A stretch of 64,000 bases of DNA from Sinomonas gamaensis (GCF_005876955.1 NZ_SSCL01000013.1:1-64000); one strand, 5' to 3'. Shown: positions 8,765 through 17,163, counted from the stretch's first letter. Numbers and translations: made by a program. The notes: generated by a model not told the origin, from the sequence alone.

Positions 8765-9509
8765 GGTGTCCCTCCGCAGGTCGCCCGCGTTCCGGGTGGG
8801 TTTGTCCATTGCTGTCGCGACCGGACTCTACGGGGTCTCGTTCGGCGCGCTGGGCGTTGCGGCGGGCCTGAGCGTCCTGCAGACCATCGCATTGAGCCTG
8901 CTCATGTTCACCGGCGGGTCCCAGTTCGCGTTCATCGGCGTGATTGCCGGCGGGGGCTCCGGGGCTGCGGCAGCCGCGGCGGCAACGCTCCTGGGCGTCC
9001 GGAACGCTGTGTACGGGATGCAGCTCAACGCGCTCCTCGGGCCCCGGGGTTGGCGTCGCTTCGCTGCGGCCCAGATCACCATCGACGAGTCGACAGCAAC
9101 CGCGTCCGGCCAGAGCGAACACCTCGAGCAGCGGCGCGGTTTCTGGACCGCGGGGCTCGGCGTCTTCGTGCTCTGGAACATCTTCACGGCCGTCGGCGCG
9201 CTCGCCGGGGACGCGTTGGGCGATCCCAAGCAGTGGGGGCTCGACGGCGCAGCCGTCGCCGCATTCTTGGGGCTCCTCTGGCCGCGCCTGAAGGGGCGTG
9301 AGCCAGCCGCGATCGCGGTGGTCTGCGCGTTGGCAACAGTCCTCGCGGTTCCCTTCCTCCCGCCGGGAGTGCCGATTCTCGTTGCGGCGGTAGTGGCGGC
9401 GGTCCTCGGCTGGGTCAGCCACGCTCGGTCGGCGTCCGGCAGGGCCATGGAGATGGAGGGCCTTGAGCCCGACCTTGACCCGTACAGGCATCGGGAGGAG
9501 GGACAGTGA
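8757..9509 (+). CDS. azlC: AzlC family branched-chain amino acid exporter, large subunit
   Basis: About 250 residues with the AzlC signature region GLYGVSFGALGVAAGLS near the start and FTGGSQFAFIGVI, followed by several membrane helices. With the small AzlD partner it forms a proton-coupled exporter of branched-chain amino acids or analogues. The start is uncertain: a TTG at 8757 gives LSEVSLRRSPAFRVG and overlaps the GDPD stop by 8 bp, while GTG 8766 is the alternative. The downstream azlD start overlaps its stop by 4 bp. Confidence 0.85.
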   Translation: MSEVSLRRSPAFRVGLSIAVATGLYGVSFGALGVAAGLSVLQTIALSLLMFTGGSQFAFIGVIAGGGSGAAAAAAATLLGVRNAVYGMQLNALLGPRGWRRFAAAQITIDESTATASGQSEHLEQRRGFWTAGLGVFVLWNIFTAVGALAGDALGDPKQWGLDGAAVAAFLGLLWPRLKGREPAAIAVVCALATVLAVPFLPPGVPILVAAVVAAVLGWVSHARSASGRAMEMEGLEPDLDPYRHREEGQ

Positions 9510-9817
9510 CGCTCTGGGTCTGGATCATCGGCGCGTCTGTCGCCGCCTACGCCGTGAAGCTCCTCGGCTACCTCGTGCCGCGCCGTTGGATGGACAACGA
9601 ACGGATGACTCGGATCGCGGGCACCATGACGATCGGACTCCTCGCCTCCCTCACGGCCGTGAACGCCCTCGGGACCGGTCAGGCCCTCGCGATCGACGCC
9701 CGGCTCGGTTCCCTCGTGGCCTCGGCGGTGGCGCTCCTGCTGCGCGCGCCGTTCCTCGTCGTCGTGATCGTCGGGGCGGCTGTCGCAGCCGGCCTTCGGC
9801 TCCTCGGCTGGGGCTGA
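9506..9817 (+). CDS. azlD: AzlD family transporter small subunit
   Basis: A 103-residue, four-helix membrane protein that pairs with AzlC. It starts at a GTG with a GGAGGAGGG ribosome site inside the end of azlC, and carries the family pattern AAYAVKLLGYLVPRRW, then hydrophobic stretches to the C-terminus. Overlap and strong ribosome site point to stoichiometric coexpression with the large subunit. Confidence 0.87.
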   Translation: MTLWVWIIGASVAAYAVKLLGYLVPRRWMDNERMTRIAGTMTIGLLASLTAVNALGTGQALAIDARLGSLVASAVALLLRAPFLVVVIVGAAVAAGLRLLGWG

Positions 9818-9840
9818 CGCGGGTCGGCGCAGACGAAAGA

Positions 9841-9899
9841 AAGTCACCTTCTCGCAGGGAAGTCAGCCTCAAGATGACTTCCTCGCGAGAAGGTGACTT
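9841..9899. repeat. Nested palindrome between convergent genes
   Basis: An outer 15-bp perfect inverted repeat (AAGTCACCTTCTCGC at 9841-9855 with GCGAGAAGGTGACTT at 9885-9899) encloses an inner 8-bp repeat (GGAAGTCA 9858-9865 with TGACTTCC 9875-9882) around a 9-nt loop. Arms share the AAGTCA/TGACTT word. It sits between azlD and the convergent DUF5684 gene and may serve as a two-way terminator, but there is no T run, so a palindromic interspersed repeat is also possible. Confidence 0.75.
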
Positions 9900-9909
9900 C
9901 CCTCGGCGG

Positions 9910-10587
9910 CTACTGCTGCGATTCGCCCGGCTTGGGCTGCTCAGGCTGGCCCTGGCCCGGTGCGTGGCCCGGTGCCTGCCCGTACCCGGGCTGCTGCCCG
10001 TAGGCAGGCGGTTCTCCGTAAGCGGGGGGCTGGTACGTGGGCTGCTGGCCGTACGGGCTCGGCTGCTGGCCGTACGGGCCCGGCTGGCCGTACTGCTGGG
10101 GCTGCGGATAGCCCGTTGAAGGGTAGCCCGCATTCTGCAGCCCCATGAGCGCTCCCTTGCCCAGGTAGGGGCTCTGGCCGTAGCCGAGGATGGACACGAA
10201 GACCACGGGCAGGAGGACGAGGCCAACGGTCCAGCCGGCATCCTTGCCGAACGACTTGGAGAGGTCGTTCATGACCAGGATCTGAAGGACCAGGAGGCCG
10301 ATGCCGATGAGGAAACCAATGAACGGGATCCAGGACAGGAGCACTCCGCCGACGAAGAGCCAGATCCACCAGGATGGGCGGCCCACGATGTCGAGGAGCA
10401 GGTAGTAGTTGTAGAACGGGACGAAGGCAGCCCACTGCGGCTTGCCGGCCTTCCGGAAGACCCCCATGAACATGATGCCCGTCACCGCGATGGCAATGAC
10501 GATCGAGATGATGGTGGCGACGAAGAGGAACCCGATAGCGGCCGCGCTCGATGCGCCGTCGTTGTAATAGGAACTCATGGTGCTCAT
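9910..10587 (-). CDS. DUF5684-like membrane protein with Pro/Gln/Tyr-rich tail
   Basis: About 225 residues. Four hydrophobic helices lie in the first 150 residues, with the family pattern FRKAGKPQWAAFVPFYNYYLLLDIVGRPSWW between helices. The C-terminal 75 residues are a low-complexity tail of repeated YGQQP/YGQPGPYG blocks. Function unknown. Start is ambiguous: ATG 10587 (MSTMSSYYND) is taken, ATG 10578 is equally possible, and a longer start at 10617 is less likely. It is convergent with azlD across the nested palindrome. Confidence 0.78.
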   Translation of the reverse strand: MSTMSSYYNDGASSAAAIGFLFVATIISIVIAIAVTGIMFMGVFRKAGKPQWAAFVPFYNYYLLLDIVGRPSWWIWLFVGGVLLSWIPFIGFLIGIGLLVLQILVMNDLSKSFGKDAGWTVGLVLLPVVFVSILGYGQSPYLGKGALMGLQNAGYPSTGYPQPQQYGQPGPYGQQPSPYGQQPTYQPPAYGEPPAYGQQPGYGQAPGHAPGQGQPEQPKPGESQQ

Positions 10588-10677
10588 GACGCTGACATTA
10601 GCGGGCGCACCGGACAATGACGACGAATTGAGATGAACAATCTCACCGCGTCGGATGAACCTGCAGGTCGGATGAAG

Positions 10678-11304
10678 CTACAGGGGAAGATCGACTTCCG
10701 GGATGGCCTCGAGCGGGGGCAGCGGGCGAGGTTCGCGCCGAGTGCGGATGGCGTCCTCGACGAGCGCCACGTAGCGCAGCCACGCCATGGAGCCCGGCGC
10801 CACGGTGTCGCCGACGCCGATCAGCATCGCGACGAGCCGCACCATGTCGAGGAGTCGCAGTTCCTCGCGCAGGGTCCCCTGCTCCTGGCCGCGGCTGAGC
10901 AGGACCCCGAGCGATTCGATGAGCTTGCTGGCGAGGCCCACGAGGAGCTGCCGGCGGCCGGCGACGGCGGAGAGCAGATGGTGCTCGTCATTCGCGACCT
11001 GCATGATGGCGCTCAGGACTTCGATGAGGCCCGCGGCCGCGTCCGGATTGTCCAGGGCGGACTCGGCGATGGGCTCGACCTTGACCTTGATCTGCCGCTC
11101 GATCGCGGCGAGTACGAGTTCTTCCTTGTCGGCGAAATTGCGGAAGAGCGTGGCGGGACCGACACCGGCGCGGTCTGCGACGAGCTTGAGCGAAACGTGC
11201 GGTCCGTCTTCGCGGAAGCACTCGAGGGCAGCGGTGATGATCTTCTCGATGTTCCGGGCCGCGTCCGCGCGCATGGGCTTCCGCCAAGCTCCTTCGTACT
11301 GCAT
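10678..11304 (-). CDS. TetR family transcriptional regulator
   Basis: A 208-residue regulator. The N-terminal helix-turn-helix (about 15-60) reads RNIEKIITAALECFREDG then GVGPATLFRNFADKEELVLAAI, and the C-terminal ligand domain resembles the SbtR-type TetR_C. I start it at ATG 11304 (MQYEGAWRKPMRAD); the longer upstream frame is not protein-like. The spacing to the divergent thiamine-binding gene (about 120 bp) includes an AT-rich stretch with a CGATAC/GTATCG pair near 11315-11328 that could be its operator. Target unknown. Confidence 0.85.
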   Translation of the reverse strand: MQYEGAWRKPMRADAARNIEKIITAALECFREDGPHVSLKLVADRAGVGPATLFRNFADKEELVLAAIERQIKVKVEPIAESALDNPDAAAGLIEVLSAIMQVANDEHHLLSAVAGRRQLLVGLASKLIESLGVLLSRGQEQGTLREELRLLDMVRLVAMLIGVGDTVAPGSMAWLRYVALVEDAIRTRREPRPLPPLEAIPEVDLPL

Positions 11305-11426
11305 ACCTCCACCGTATCGACCGATACTTTCGCTGTCGTCTATGTGAAGCACGACTCTCAGGGAAAATTCACCTTTGGGCGGCAAGAAGACAAAAACCCG
11401 GACGACGGCGGTGGCAGACTGAGCGG

Positions 11427-11768
11427 ATGATCGTCGCCTTCTCTGTGTCCCCCTCTGGCGAGAGGCCCGCTGAAGCCGGGAATCCGCCGTCATCCGCTGC
11501 CGCAGACTCCGTGCATGAGGCGGTCGCGGCCGCCGTGAAGATCGTGCGCGAGTCCGGGCTGCCCAACCGTACGAGCTCGATGTTCACGGAGATCGAGGGG
11601 GAGTGGGACGAGGTCATGGACGTCGTGAAGCGCGCGACGGACGCGGTGGGCCGGTACGGATCGCGCGTCTCCCTCGTGCTCAAGGCGGACATCCGGCCGG
11701 GCCACACGGGCGAGATCGAGGGGAAAGTCGAGCGGCTCGAGCGGGCTCTTGCCCAACATTCCGACTGA
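11427..11768 (+). CDS. Thiamine-binding protein, MTH1187/YkoF-like family
   Basis: A 113-residue protein of the small DUF77/MTH1187 family, which folds as a ferredoxin-like oligomer and binds thiamine or its pyrimidine. Seen are the opening MIVAFSVSPSG, the central RESGLPNRTSSMFTEIEGEWDEV and the SLVLKADIRPGHTGEIEGKV region. It is followed after 17 bp by the O-methyltransferase gene in the same direction. Ligand is inferred from the family. Confidence 0.82.
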   Translation: MIVAFSVSPSGERPAEAGNPPSSAAADSVHEAVAAAVKIVRESGLPNRTSSMFTEIEGEWDEVMDVVKRATDAVGRYGSRVSLVLKADIRPGHTGEIEGKVERLERALAQHSD

Positions 11769-11785
11769 CCGCCAGACTGGGCCGC

Positions 11786-12448
11786 ATGGTCGAGCACGCA
11801 CCCAAGCCGAGTTGGATCGACGTCGAGAAATGGCTTACCGAGACTGTGGTGAAGCCCGGGCCGGAGCATGAGCGCGCCCTGAGCACCGCCGTCGAGCGCG
11901 GCATGCCGCCCATCGAAGTGCAGCCCACGGCAGGGAAGCTGCTCCACCTGCTCGTGCGGATGAGCGGCGCCCGGCGGGTCCTCGAAATCGGGACCCTCGC
12001 CGGGTACAGCACCATCTGGATGGCCCAGGCGCTGCCCGAGGGCGGGCATCTGGACACGCTCGAGTACCTCCCGGAGCATGCTGAGATCGCCCGGGAGAAC
12101 CTTGCCGCGGCGGGACTCGAGGAGCGCGTGACGGTCCACGTCGGGTCCGCGCTTGAGACGCTGCCCTCGCTCGAGGGGCCCTATGACTTTGTGTTCATCG
12201 ACGCGGACAAGCAGAACGACAGCAACTACCTCCAATGGGCCGTGCGTCTGGGGCGCCCGGGGACGGCAATCGTCGTCGACAACGCGGTGTGGGAGGGCGC
12301 CCTCCTTGATCCTTCGATGGACGAGACGAACGCCCCGGGCATCATCGCGGCGCTCGAGCTGCTCGGCCGGCCGCCCTTCGACGCCACGGTCGTTCAGACC
12401 GTCGGAGGGAAGGGCTGGGACGGCTTCGCGCTTGCGCTGGTGAAATAG
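11786..12448 (+). CDS. SAM-dependent O-methyltransferase (class I, metal-dependent)
   Basis: A 220-residue enzyme of the catechol/caffeoyl-CoA O-methyltransferase family. SAM motif I is VLEIGTLAGYSTIWMA at about 73-88, and the metal-binding acidic residues appear in VFIDADKQN and VVDNAVWEG. The start at ATG 11786 gives a full-length family member; the longer frame upstream overlaps the thiamine-binding gene. It ends just before a GC-rich hairpin shared with the convergent small gene. Confidence 0.87.
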   Translation: MVEHAPKPSWIDVEKWLTETVVKPGPEHERALSTAVERGMPPIEVQPTAGKLLHLLVRMSGARRVLEIGTLAGYSTIWMAQALPEGGHLDTLEYLPEHAEIARENLAAAGLEERVTVHVGSALETLPSLEGPYDFVFIDADKQNDSNYLQWAVRLGRPGTAIVVDNAVWEGALLDPSMDETNAPGIIAALELLGRPPFDATVVQTVGGKGWDGFALALVK

Positions 12449-12450
12449 GT

Positions 12451-12469
12451 GCCGGCCGAATAGGCCGGC
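12451..12469. terminator. Possible bidirectional terminator
   Basis: GCCGGCC (12451-12457) and GGCCGGC (12463-12469) form a 7-bp GC stem around GAATA between the convergent O-methyltransferase gene and the ABM-like gene. No T run on either side, so termination is presumed from position only. Confidence 0.45.
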
Positions 12470-12490
12470 CAAATAGGAGGGGTCAGGCGA

Positions 12491-12796
12491 TCAGAATTGA
12501 TCCGGTGATTCGATCGAATCGCCCCAGATGATTTCCGGTGGGACGCTGGGGTCACCGCCTGCGGCACTGATGAATTCACGCATTGCGGGATCGCCGAAGA
12601 AACTCTGGAAGGCCTCGGCAGTCTCCCATTCATCGTTCACGATGACGAATCCGTCCCCGACGGCGAACCGGTGGTGGAGGGCGCCCTTCTCTTTGGCACG
12701 CTCGGCGATCTTGCGGTAGTCGTCTGCGCGTTCGCTGAGCGACTTCTTGAAGACTTCGGTGTCTCCGGTGAGCTTGACCGCGACGATGACCGACAT
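12491..12796 (-). CDS. Small dimeric alpha/beta-barrel (ABM-like) protein
   Basis: A 101-residue protein with the size and pattern of antibiotic-biosynthesis-monooxygenase-like barrels: MSVIVAVKLTGDTEVFKKSL, then RFAVGDGFVIVNDEWETAEAFQSFFGDPAMREFISAAGG. Such proteins may be oxygenases, heme-degrading enzymes or unknown stress proteins; no heme-ligating motif can be singled out here. An AGGAGG ribosome site precedes the ATG. Confidence 0.75.
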   Translation of the reverse strand: MSVIVAVKLTGDTEVFKKSLSERADDYRKIAERAKEKGALHHRFAVGDGFVIVNDEWETAEAFQSFFGDPAMREFISAAGGDPSVPPEIIWGDSIESPDQF

Positions 12797-12905
12797 GGCG
12801 ATTGACCTCCTACTGCTGTGAGACCGCTGACCATGTTAGGAACCCCCCAAAGGGCCCGCAATAGCCCGCGTTGACTCACCGAGCGCTACCGATAGCGTGG
12901 TGCCC

Positions 12906-13727
12906 ATGGACACGCGCGCGCCCCGGTTGGCTCCTGGCCTGTACCCGATCGACACGGGCACCGCCGAGCTCCAGCGCGACGGCGACGCCGCCGACGGCTG
13001 GCTCCTCAAGATCAACGGCGTGCAGAGCTCGCACATCGTCCTCAGCGATCCGCTCCGCCTCGACTTCGAATACATGCGCTGGATCATCGCGCTCGTCGAG
13101 GAGCGCTTCCCGCCCGAGACCACAGGGCGCCTGCGCGCGCTCCACCAGGGCGGAGGGGGGTGCTCGATGCCCCGGTACCTCGCGGCGCGCTACCCCGATG
13201 CGCGGCAGGTCGTCGTCGAGCTCGATGGCCAGCTCGCCGAATACGTCCGGGCCTGGTTCGACCTGCCCAAGGCCCCGCTCCTGCGGCTGCGGGTCGGTGA
13301 GGCGCGCGAGGTCACGGAGTCGCTGACGCCTGGCACGCGGGACCTCGTCATCCGCGACGTCTTCGCCGGGTCCCGCACCCCGCATCGGCTCACCACGGTC
13401 GAGTTCACGCACGCTTCGGCCGCGCTTTTGGACGGCAACGGCCTGTTCGTGGCCAACGTGGGCAGTGCGCCGGACCAGGTCACGGCGAAGGAGGAGGCTG
13501 CCTCGATCGCCGAGGTCTTCCCCTACGTCGCCGTCGTGGCCGACCCTGCGATGCTCAAGGGCCGGCGGTACGGGAACATCATCGTTGCAGGCAGCGACAC
13601 TCCGCTCGACGCCTCGGCCGACCTGCGCCGTCGTCTGCTGGGCGGGGGAGTTCCCGCGCAATTCTGGGATGACGCGCAGGCGCGCGCATGGATCGGCAAC
13701 AGCCGCTCACGTCACGATCCCGCCTGA
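12906..13727 (+). CDS. Spermidine synthase-like methyltransferase-fold protein
   Basis: About 273 residues with a spermidine-synthase-like Rossmann fold. Seen are LRALHQGGGGCSMPRYLAARYP (SAM-site equivalent, about 75-95), QVVVELDGQLAEYV with the acidic ribose-binding residue, and RDLVIRDVFAGSRTPHRLTT for the active-site loop. The polyamine-specific residues cannot be confirmed, so a true aminopropyltransferase role is doubtful. ATG 12906 is preferred to the GTG at 12897. The 3' end overlaps the convergent LysR gene by 21 bp. Confidence 0.78.
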   Translation: MDTRAPRLAPGLYPIDTGTAELQRDGDAADGWLLKINGVQSSHIVLSDPLRLDFEYMRWIIALVEERFPPETTGRLRALHQGGGGCSMPRYLAARYPDARQVVVELDGQLAEYVRAWFDLPKAPLLRLRVGEAREVTESLTPGTRDLVIRDVFAGSRTPHRLTTVEFTHASAALLDGNGLFVANVGSAPDQVTAKEEAASIAEVFPYVAVVADPAMLKGRRYGNIIVAGSDTPLDASADLRRRLLGGGVPAQFWDDAQARAWIGNSRSRHDPA

Positions 13728-14624
13728 ATCCTCGCCCATGAGCTGGGGCCGCAGCTCGGCCACCTTCCGCCTGAGTGCCGTCGCGACGGCGGCCACGGCC
13801 GGCTGCCGCATCGAATCGGGCCGCAGCACCATCCAATACGGGAGCTGCTCACGGAAATAGTCGGGGAGGAGCCGGACGAGGTCGGCGTGGCGGTCGGCCA
13901 TGAAGCACGGCAGGAAACCAATGCCCGCGCCCGCGCGCGTCGCCTCGACGTGCACGAACACATTCGTCGAGGTGAGGCCGTCCCGCATTTCGGGGGCGAG
14001 GCGGCGGGGCGCGTCGAGGTCGTCGACTTGGAGCATTGAGTCCACGAAATAGACGAGGCCATGGCGGGCCAATTCCTCAGGCGTCTCGGGCGCGCCGTGC
14101 CGTGCGAGGTAGTCCCGTGAGGCGTACATGCCGAGCGTGTAGTCGCCGAGCCGGACCGCCTCCGCCCGGTGCACCTGCGGCTCGCCCACCACGACCTCGA
14201 TGTCCACCCCTGAGCGCTGCTGCATCGCGCGGCGCGTCACCGTGATGAGCTCGACGGCGAGCCCGGGGTGGTCTCGCCGGAGCACGGCGACCGCGGGCGA
14301 GGCGATGTACGCGCTGAAGCCGTCCGTCGCCGTCATCCGCACGACTCCGGTCACCGGATCGTCCGCGCCCGGGGCCAGACGGCCGACGGCGTCCGCCACC
14401 TGAGCGGCAACGCCCACCGCACGCTGGCCGAGCTGGGTGAGCTCCCACCCGCCCGCTGCTCGAGCGAGGACCCGGCCGCCGAGCGCCTTCTCGAGCGCGG
14501 CGATCTTGCGCGCGACGGTGGTGTGGTTGAGGCCCAAGGCCTCGGCCGCCGTCGTGAATTTGCCGCTCCGGGATACCTCGAGGAGCACGAGGAGCTGATC
14601 CGGCGAGGGGGACGTCGTCGTCAT
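13707..14624 (-). CDS. LysR family transcriptional regulator
   Basis: A 305-residue LysR regulator. The N-terminal helix-turn-helix (about 10-65) includes GKFTTAAEALGLNHTTVARKIAALEKALGG, followed by a two-lobed ligand domain. It is transcribed away from the MHS permease/3-hydroxybutyrate dehydrogenase pair with a 156-bp divergent gap, the usual arrangement for control of that operon by a substrate. Ligand unknown; hydroxybutyrate or a related acid is a context guess. Confidence 0.9.
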   Translation of the reverse strand: MTTTSPSPDQLLVLLEVSRSGKFTTAAEALGLNHTTVARKIAALEKALGGRVLARAAGGWELTQLGQRAVGVAAQVADAVGRLAPGADDPVTGVVRMTATDGFSAYIASPAVAVLRRDHPGLAVELITVTRRAMQQRSGVDIEVVVGEPQVHRAEAVRLGDYTLGMYASRDYLARHGAPETPEELARHGLVYFVDSMLQVDDLDAPRRLAPEMRDGLTSTNVFVHVEATRAGAGIGFLPCFMADRHADLVRLLPDYFREQLPYWMVLRPDSMRQPAVAAVATALRRKVAELRPQLMGEDSGGIVT

Positions 14625-14780
14625 GCGCCCACCTTATCTGCGAATCTGCACAGCTACTCTGCGGTACTGGTCATTGAGGGAGCAAAAACGCGCAACCATA
14701 CTTGCTTGGTCAGGTGGCCCGCGTCACAAGCGGGTCCAGTGCCGTGAGGCACGTGTCAGAGCAGACACCGGAGGGAATCC

Positions 14781-16160
14781 ATGAGCTCACCGCAGCGCTC
14801 GGGCGGCAGCGCCGCAGACCGCTCGCTCCTCACGAAGATCGTGTCCGCCTCGATGGCCGGGACGGTCGTCGAGTGGTACGACTTCTTCCTGTACGCGACC
14901 GCGTCCACGATCGTCTTCAACAAGATCCTGCTGCCCAAGATGGGGAACGAGTATGACGCGATCATCGCCGCGTTCCTCACCTACGCCGTCGGCTTCATCG
15001 CACGGCCGCTCGGTGGCGTGATCTTCGGGCAGATCGGTGACCGGCTCGGCCGCAAGCAGACCCTCCAGATCACGATCATGCTGATCGGCATCGCGACCGT
15101 GCTCATGGGCTGCCTTCCGACATACCAGCAGATCGGCGTGTGGGCCCCCATCCTGCTCGTGGTCCTCCGCTTCATCCAGGGCCTCGCGCTCGGTGGCGAA
15201 TGGGGAGGCGCGGTTCTCCTGGTCGCCGAGCATGCGCCGGACCAGGAGCGCGCGTTCTGGGCCTCGTGGCCGCAGGCCGCCGTCCCGGTCGGCAACGTCC
15301 TCGCGACTTTCGTGCTCTGGATCATGACGACAGTGCTCCCCGGCGACGGCTTCCTGACGTGGGGCTGGCGGGTGGCGTTCTGGCTCTCGGCTGTCGTGGT
15401 GCTCGTGGGGTACTACATCCGCACGAAGATCACGGACGCGCCCATCTTCCAGGCGGCGAAAGAGGAGCTGGACTCGGAGAAGGCCGCGGGCTACGGCGTC
15501 ATCGAGGTGCTCAAGCGGTACCCGAAGGGCGTGCTCGTCGGTATGGGGCTGCGATTCGCGGAGAACATCTTCTACTACCTCCTGGTGACGTTCTCGATCG
15601 TCTACCTAGGCACCGGGCTCAAGATGAACACGGGGGATATCCTCGGCGTCATCGCAATAGCCCACCTGTGCCACTTCGCGGTGATTCCTCTGATCGGGCG
15701 ACTCGCGGACCGCGTGGGCCGGAAGCCGGTCTATCTCGTGGGGACCATTCTGGGCGGGACGTGGGGCTTCTGGGCCTTCCCGGCGTTCGGCACGAAGAAC
15801 ACGTGGATCATCCTCTTGACGATCATCGTCGGCCTGGTTTTTCATGCCCTCATGTACTCCGGCCAGCCGGCGATCATGGCTGAGATGTTCCCGACCCGCA
15901 TGCGCTACTCGGGCGTCTCTATCTCGTACCAGGTGACGTCGATCGTCGCGGGCTCGCTCGCGCCGGTCTTCGCGACGGAATGGCTCAAGGCGACCGGCTC
16001 CTGGTGGCCGACGGCGCTCTACCTCGCCATTGCCGGTGTGATCACCGCCGTCGCCGTCGTGGCGCTTCGCGAGACCCGCGGTGCCTCGCTCCGCGCCGTC
16101 GACGCCGCGGACGCCGCCCGCACGGGTGCTGCCACTCCCGAGGCGGGAGCGCGCGCATGA
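14781..16160 (+). CDS. MFS transporter, metabolite:H+ symporter (MHS) family
   Basis: A 459-residue, 12-helix permease. The MHS hallmarks are present: SASMAGTVVEWYDFFLYATAS at the first helix, the loop GQIGDRLGRKQTL, GLALGGEWGGAVLL, and a second GRLADRVGRKPVY loop. Family members carry organic acids, betaines, shikimate or alpha-ketoglutarate. Its stop overlaps the start of a 3-hydroxybutyrate dehydrogenase-like gene by 4 bp, which suggests uptake of a hydroxy acid. Divergent from the LysR gene. Confidence 0.9.
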   Translation: MSSPQRSGGSAADRSLLTKIVSASMAGTVVEWYDFFLYATASTIVFNKILLPKMGNEYDAIIAAFLTYAVGFIARPLGGVIFGQIGDRLGRKQTLQITIMLIGIATVLMGCLPTYQQIGVWAPILLVVLRFIQGLALGGEWGGAVLLVAEHAPDQERAFWASWPQAAVPVGNVLATFVLWIMTTVLPGDGFLTWGWRVAFWLSAVVVLVGYYIRTKITDAPIFQAAKEELDSEKAAGYGVIEVLKRYPKGVLVGMGLRFAENIFYYLLVTFSIVYLGTGLKMNTGDILGVIAIAHLCHFAVIPLIGRLADRVGRKPVYLVGTILGGTWGFWAFPAFGTKNTWIILLTIIVGLVFHALMYSGQPAIMAEMFPTRMRYSGVSISYQVTSIVAGSLAPVFATEWLKATGSWWPTALYLAIAGVITAVAVVALRETRGASLRAVDAADAARTGAATPEAGARA

Positions 16161-16903
16161 GTGGACTTTCGGGGCGCAAGGCGCTCATAACCGGCGGCGC
16201 CGCGGGCATCGGAGCCGCCGTGGCGAGGGGACTCGCGGAGCGGGGGGCCGCCGTCGTCATCGCGGATCTCGACGGCGACGCAGCGGCCAAGCTTGCCGGC
16301 GACCTCGGCGGGGAGGCTTGGCAGGTGGACCTTCTGGACACCGCTGCGCTCGAGGGCCTCAAGCTAGACTGCGACATCCTCGTCAACAATGCGGGCATCC
16401 AGAAGGTGGCGCCGATTCAGGAGTTCGATCCGGACGCCTTTCGCCGCATCCAGAAGCTCATGGTCGAGGCTCCGTTCCTGCTGATCCGGGCCGCGCTGCC
16501 GCACATGTATGAGCGCGGGTGGGGGCGCGTGATCAACCTCAGTTCGGTGCACGGCCTCCGGGCGTCGGCGTTCAAGAGCGCGTATGTGACGGCGAAGCAC
16601 GCCCTGGAGGGCCTCTCGAAGGTCACAGCGCTTGAGGGTGCGGAGCACGGAGTGACGTCGAACTGCATCAATCCGGGGTACGTGCGGACGGCGCTCGTGG
16701 AGAAGCAGATCGCGGACCAAGCCGCGACCCACGGGATCTCCGAGGACCAAGTGCTCGCGGACGTCATGCTCGCCGAGATGGCGATCAAGCGGCTTGTTGA
16801 GCCGGCGGAGGTCGCCTCGCTTGCGTGCTGGCTAGCGTCCGACGACGCCGCCATGGTCACCGGGGCGAGCTACACGATGGACGGCGGCTGGTCTGCGCGG
16901 TGA
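16157..16903 (+). CDS. 3-hydroxybutyrate dehydrogenase-like SDR
   Basis: A 248-residue classical short-chain dehydrogenase. The NAD-binding TGGAAGIG is at 12-19, NNAG at 77-80, and the catalytic Ser130, Tyr143 and Lys147 are in place (INLSSVHG, SAYVTAKHAL). The SSVHGL...KSAYVTAKH pattern and the C-terminal VTGASYTMDGGW match D-3-hydroxybutyrate dehydrogenases, which convert hydroxybutyrate to acetoacetate with NAD. ATGA overlap with the permease indicates one operon. The exact substrate is inferred. Confidence 0.85.
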   Translation: MSGLSGRKALITGGAAGIGAAVARGLAERGAAVVIADLDGDAAAKLAGDLGGEAWQVDLLDTAALEGLKLDCDILVNNAGIQKVAPIQEFDPDAFRRIQKLMVEAPFLLIRAALPHMYERGWGRVINLSSVHGLRASAFKSAYVTAKHALEGLSKVTALEGAEHGVTSNCINPGYVRTALVEKQIADQAATHGISEDQVLADVMLAEMAIKRLVEPAEVASLACWLASDDAAMVTGASYTMDGGWSAR

Positions 16904-16918
16904 CCCCTCCCTCCCGTT

Positions 16919-16956
16919 GCGCCGTCACGTCCGCAGGGTCCGGGACATGACGGCGC
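16919..16956. terminator. Hairpin after the SDR gene
   Basis: GCGCCGTCA (16919-16927) pairs with TGACGGCGC (16948-16956); inside, GTCC and GGAC extend the stem. It would end the rightward SDR operon and overlaps the 3' end of the small leftward ORF. The outer 9-bp arms recur in the hairpin at 17357-17399. Confidence 0.6.
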
Positions 16957-16996
16957 ACAAGAATTCGATGATGACGCTTCGACCCCAGTACTTCAT
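16925..16996 (-). CDS. Putative 23-residue peptide overlapping the small membrane protein gene
   Basis: Reading leftward from ATG 16996 gives a 23-residue peptide beginning MKYWGRSVIIEFLCAV and ending SRTLRT, with one Cys and a hydrophobic centre. GGGGGGAG lies 4 nt before the ATG, and the ATG overlaps the stop of the preceding 56-residue ORF as ATGA, so translation could be coupled. Its stop lies in a hairpin arm. No homologue is recognised. It could be a real peptide or chance; I place it as a candidate only. Confidence 0.35.
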   Translation of the reverse strand: MKYWGRSVIIEFLCAVMSRTLRT

Positions 16997-17163
16997 TTCT
17001 CCCCCCAATGTTCGCTTTTTCTGCGTTCCTTTAACCTGCATAAAGCAAGGACCAGAGATGCGGAAATAAAAATGCCAGCTGCCCAGACGAAGCCAAATGC
17101 GGCAAGCGCGCAAAAGGCGACGACGAGAGGAAGTTCCCGGTTCTTCATTCCGAGCTCTTTCAT
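16993..17163 (-). CDS. Small single-pass membrane protein (56 residues), hypothetical
   Basis: A leftward ORF beginning MKELGMKNRELPLVVAFC with a long hydrophobic stretch (about 11-42) and a charged tail CRLKERRKSEHWGEK, the layout of a one- or two-pass small membrane protein with a cytoplasmic basic tail. A second start at Met6 has AAAGAG about 10 nt upstream and may be the true one. The DNA is much AT-richer than the neighbours, as often for acquired or peptide genes. Unknown function; its stop overlaps the 23-residue ORF. Confidence 0.5.
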   Translation of the reverse strand: MKELGMKNRELPLVVAFCALAAFGFVWAAGIFISASLVLALCRLKERRKSEHWGEK

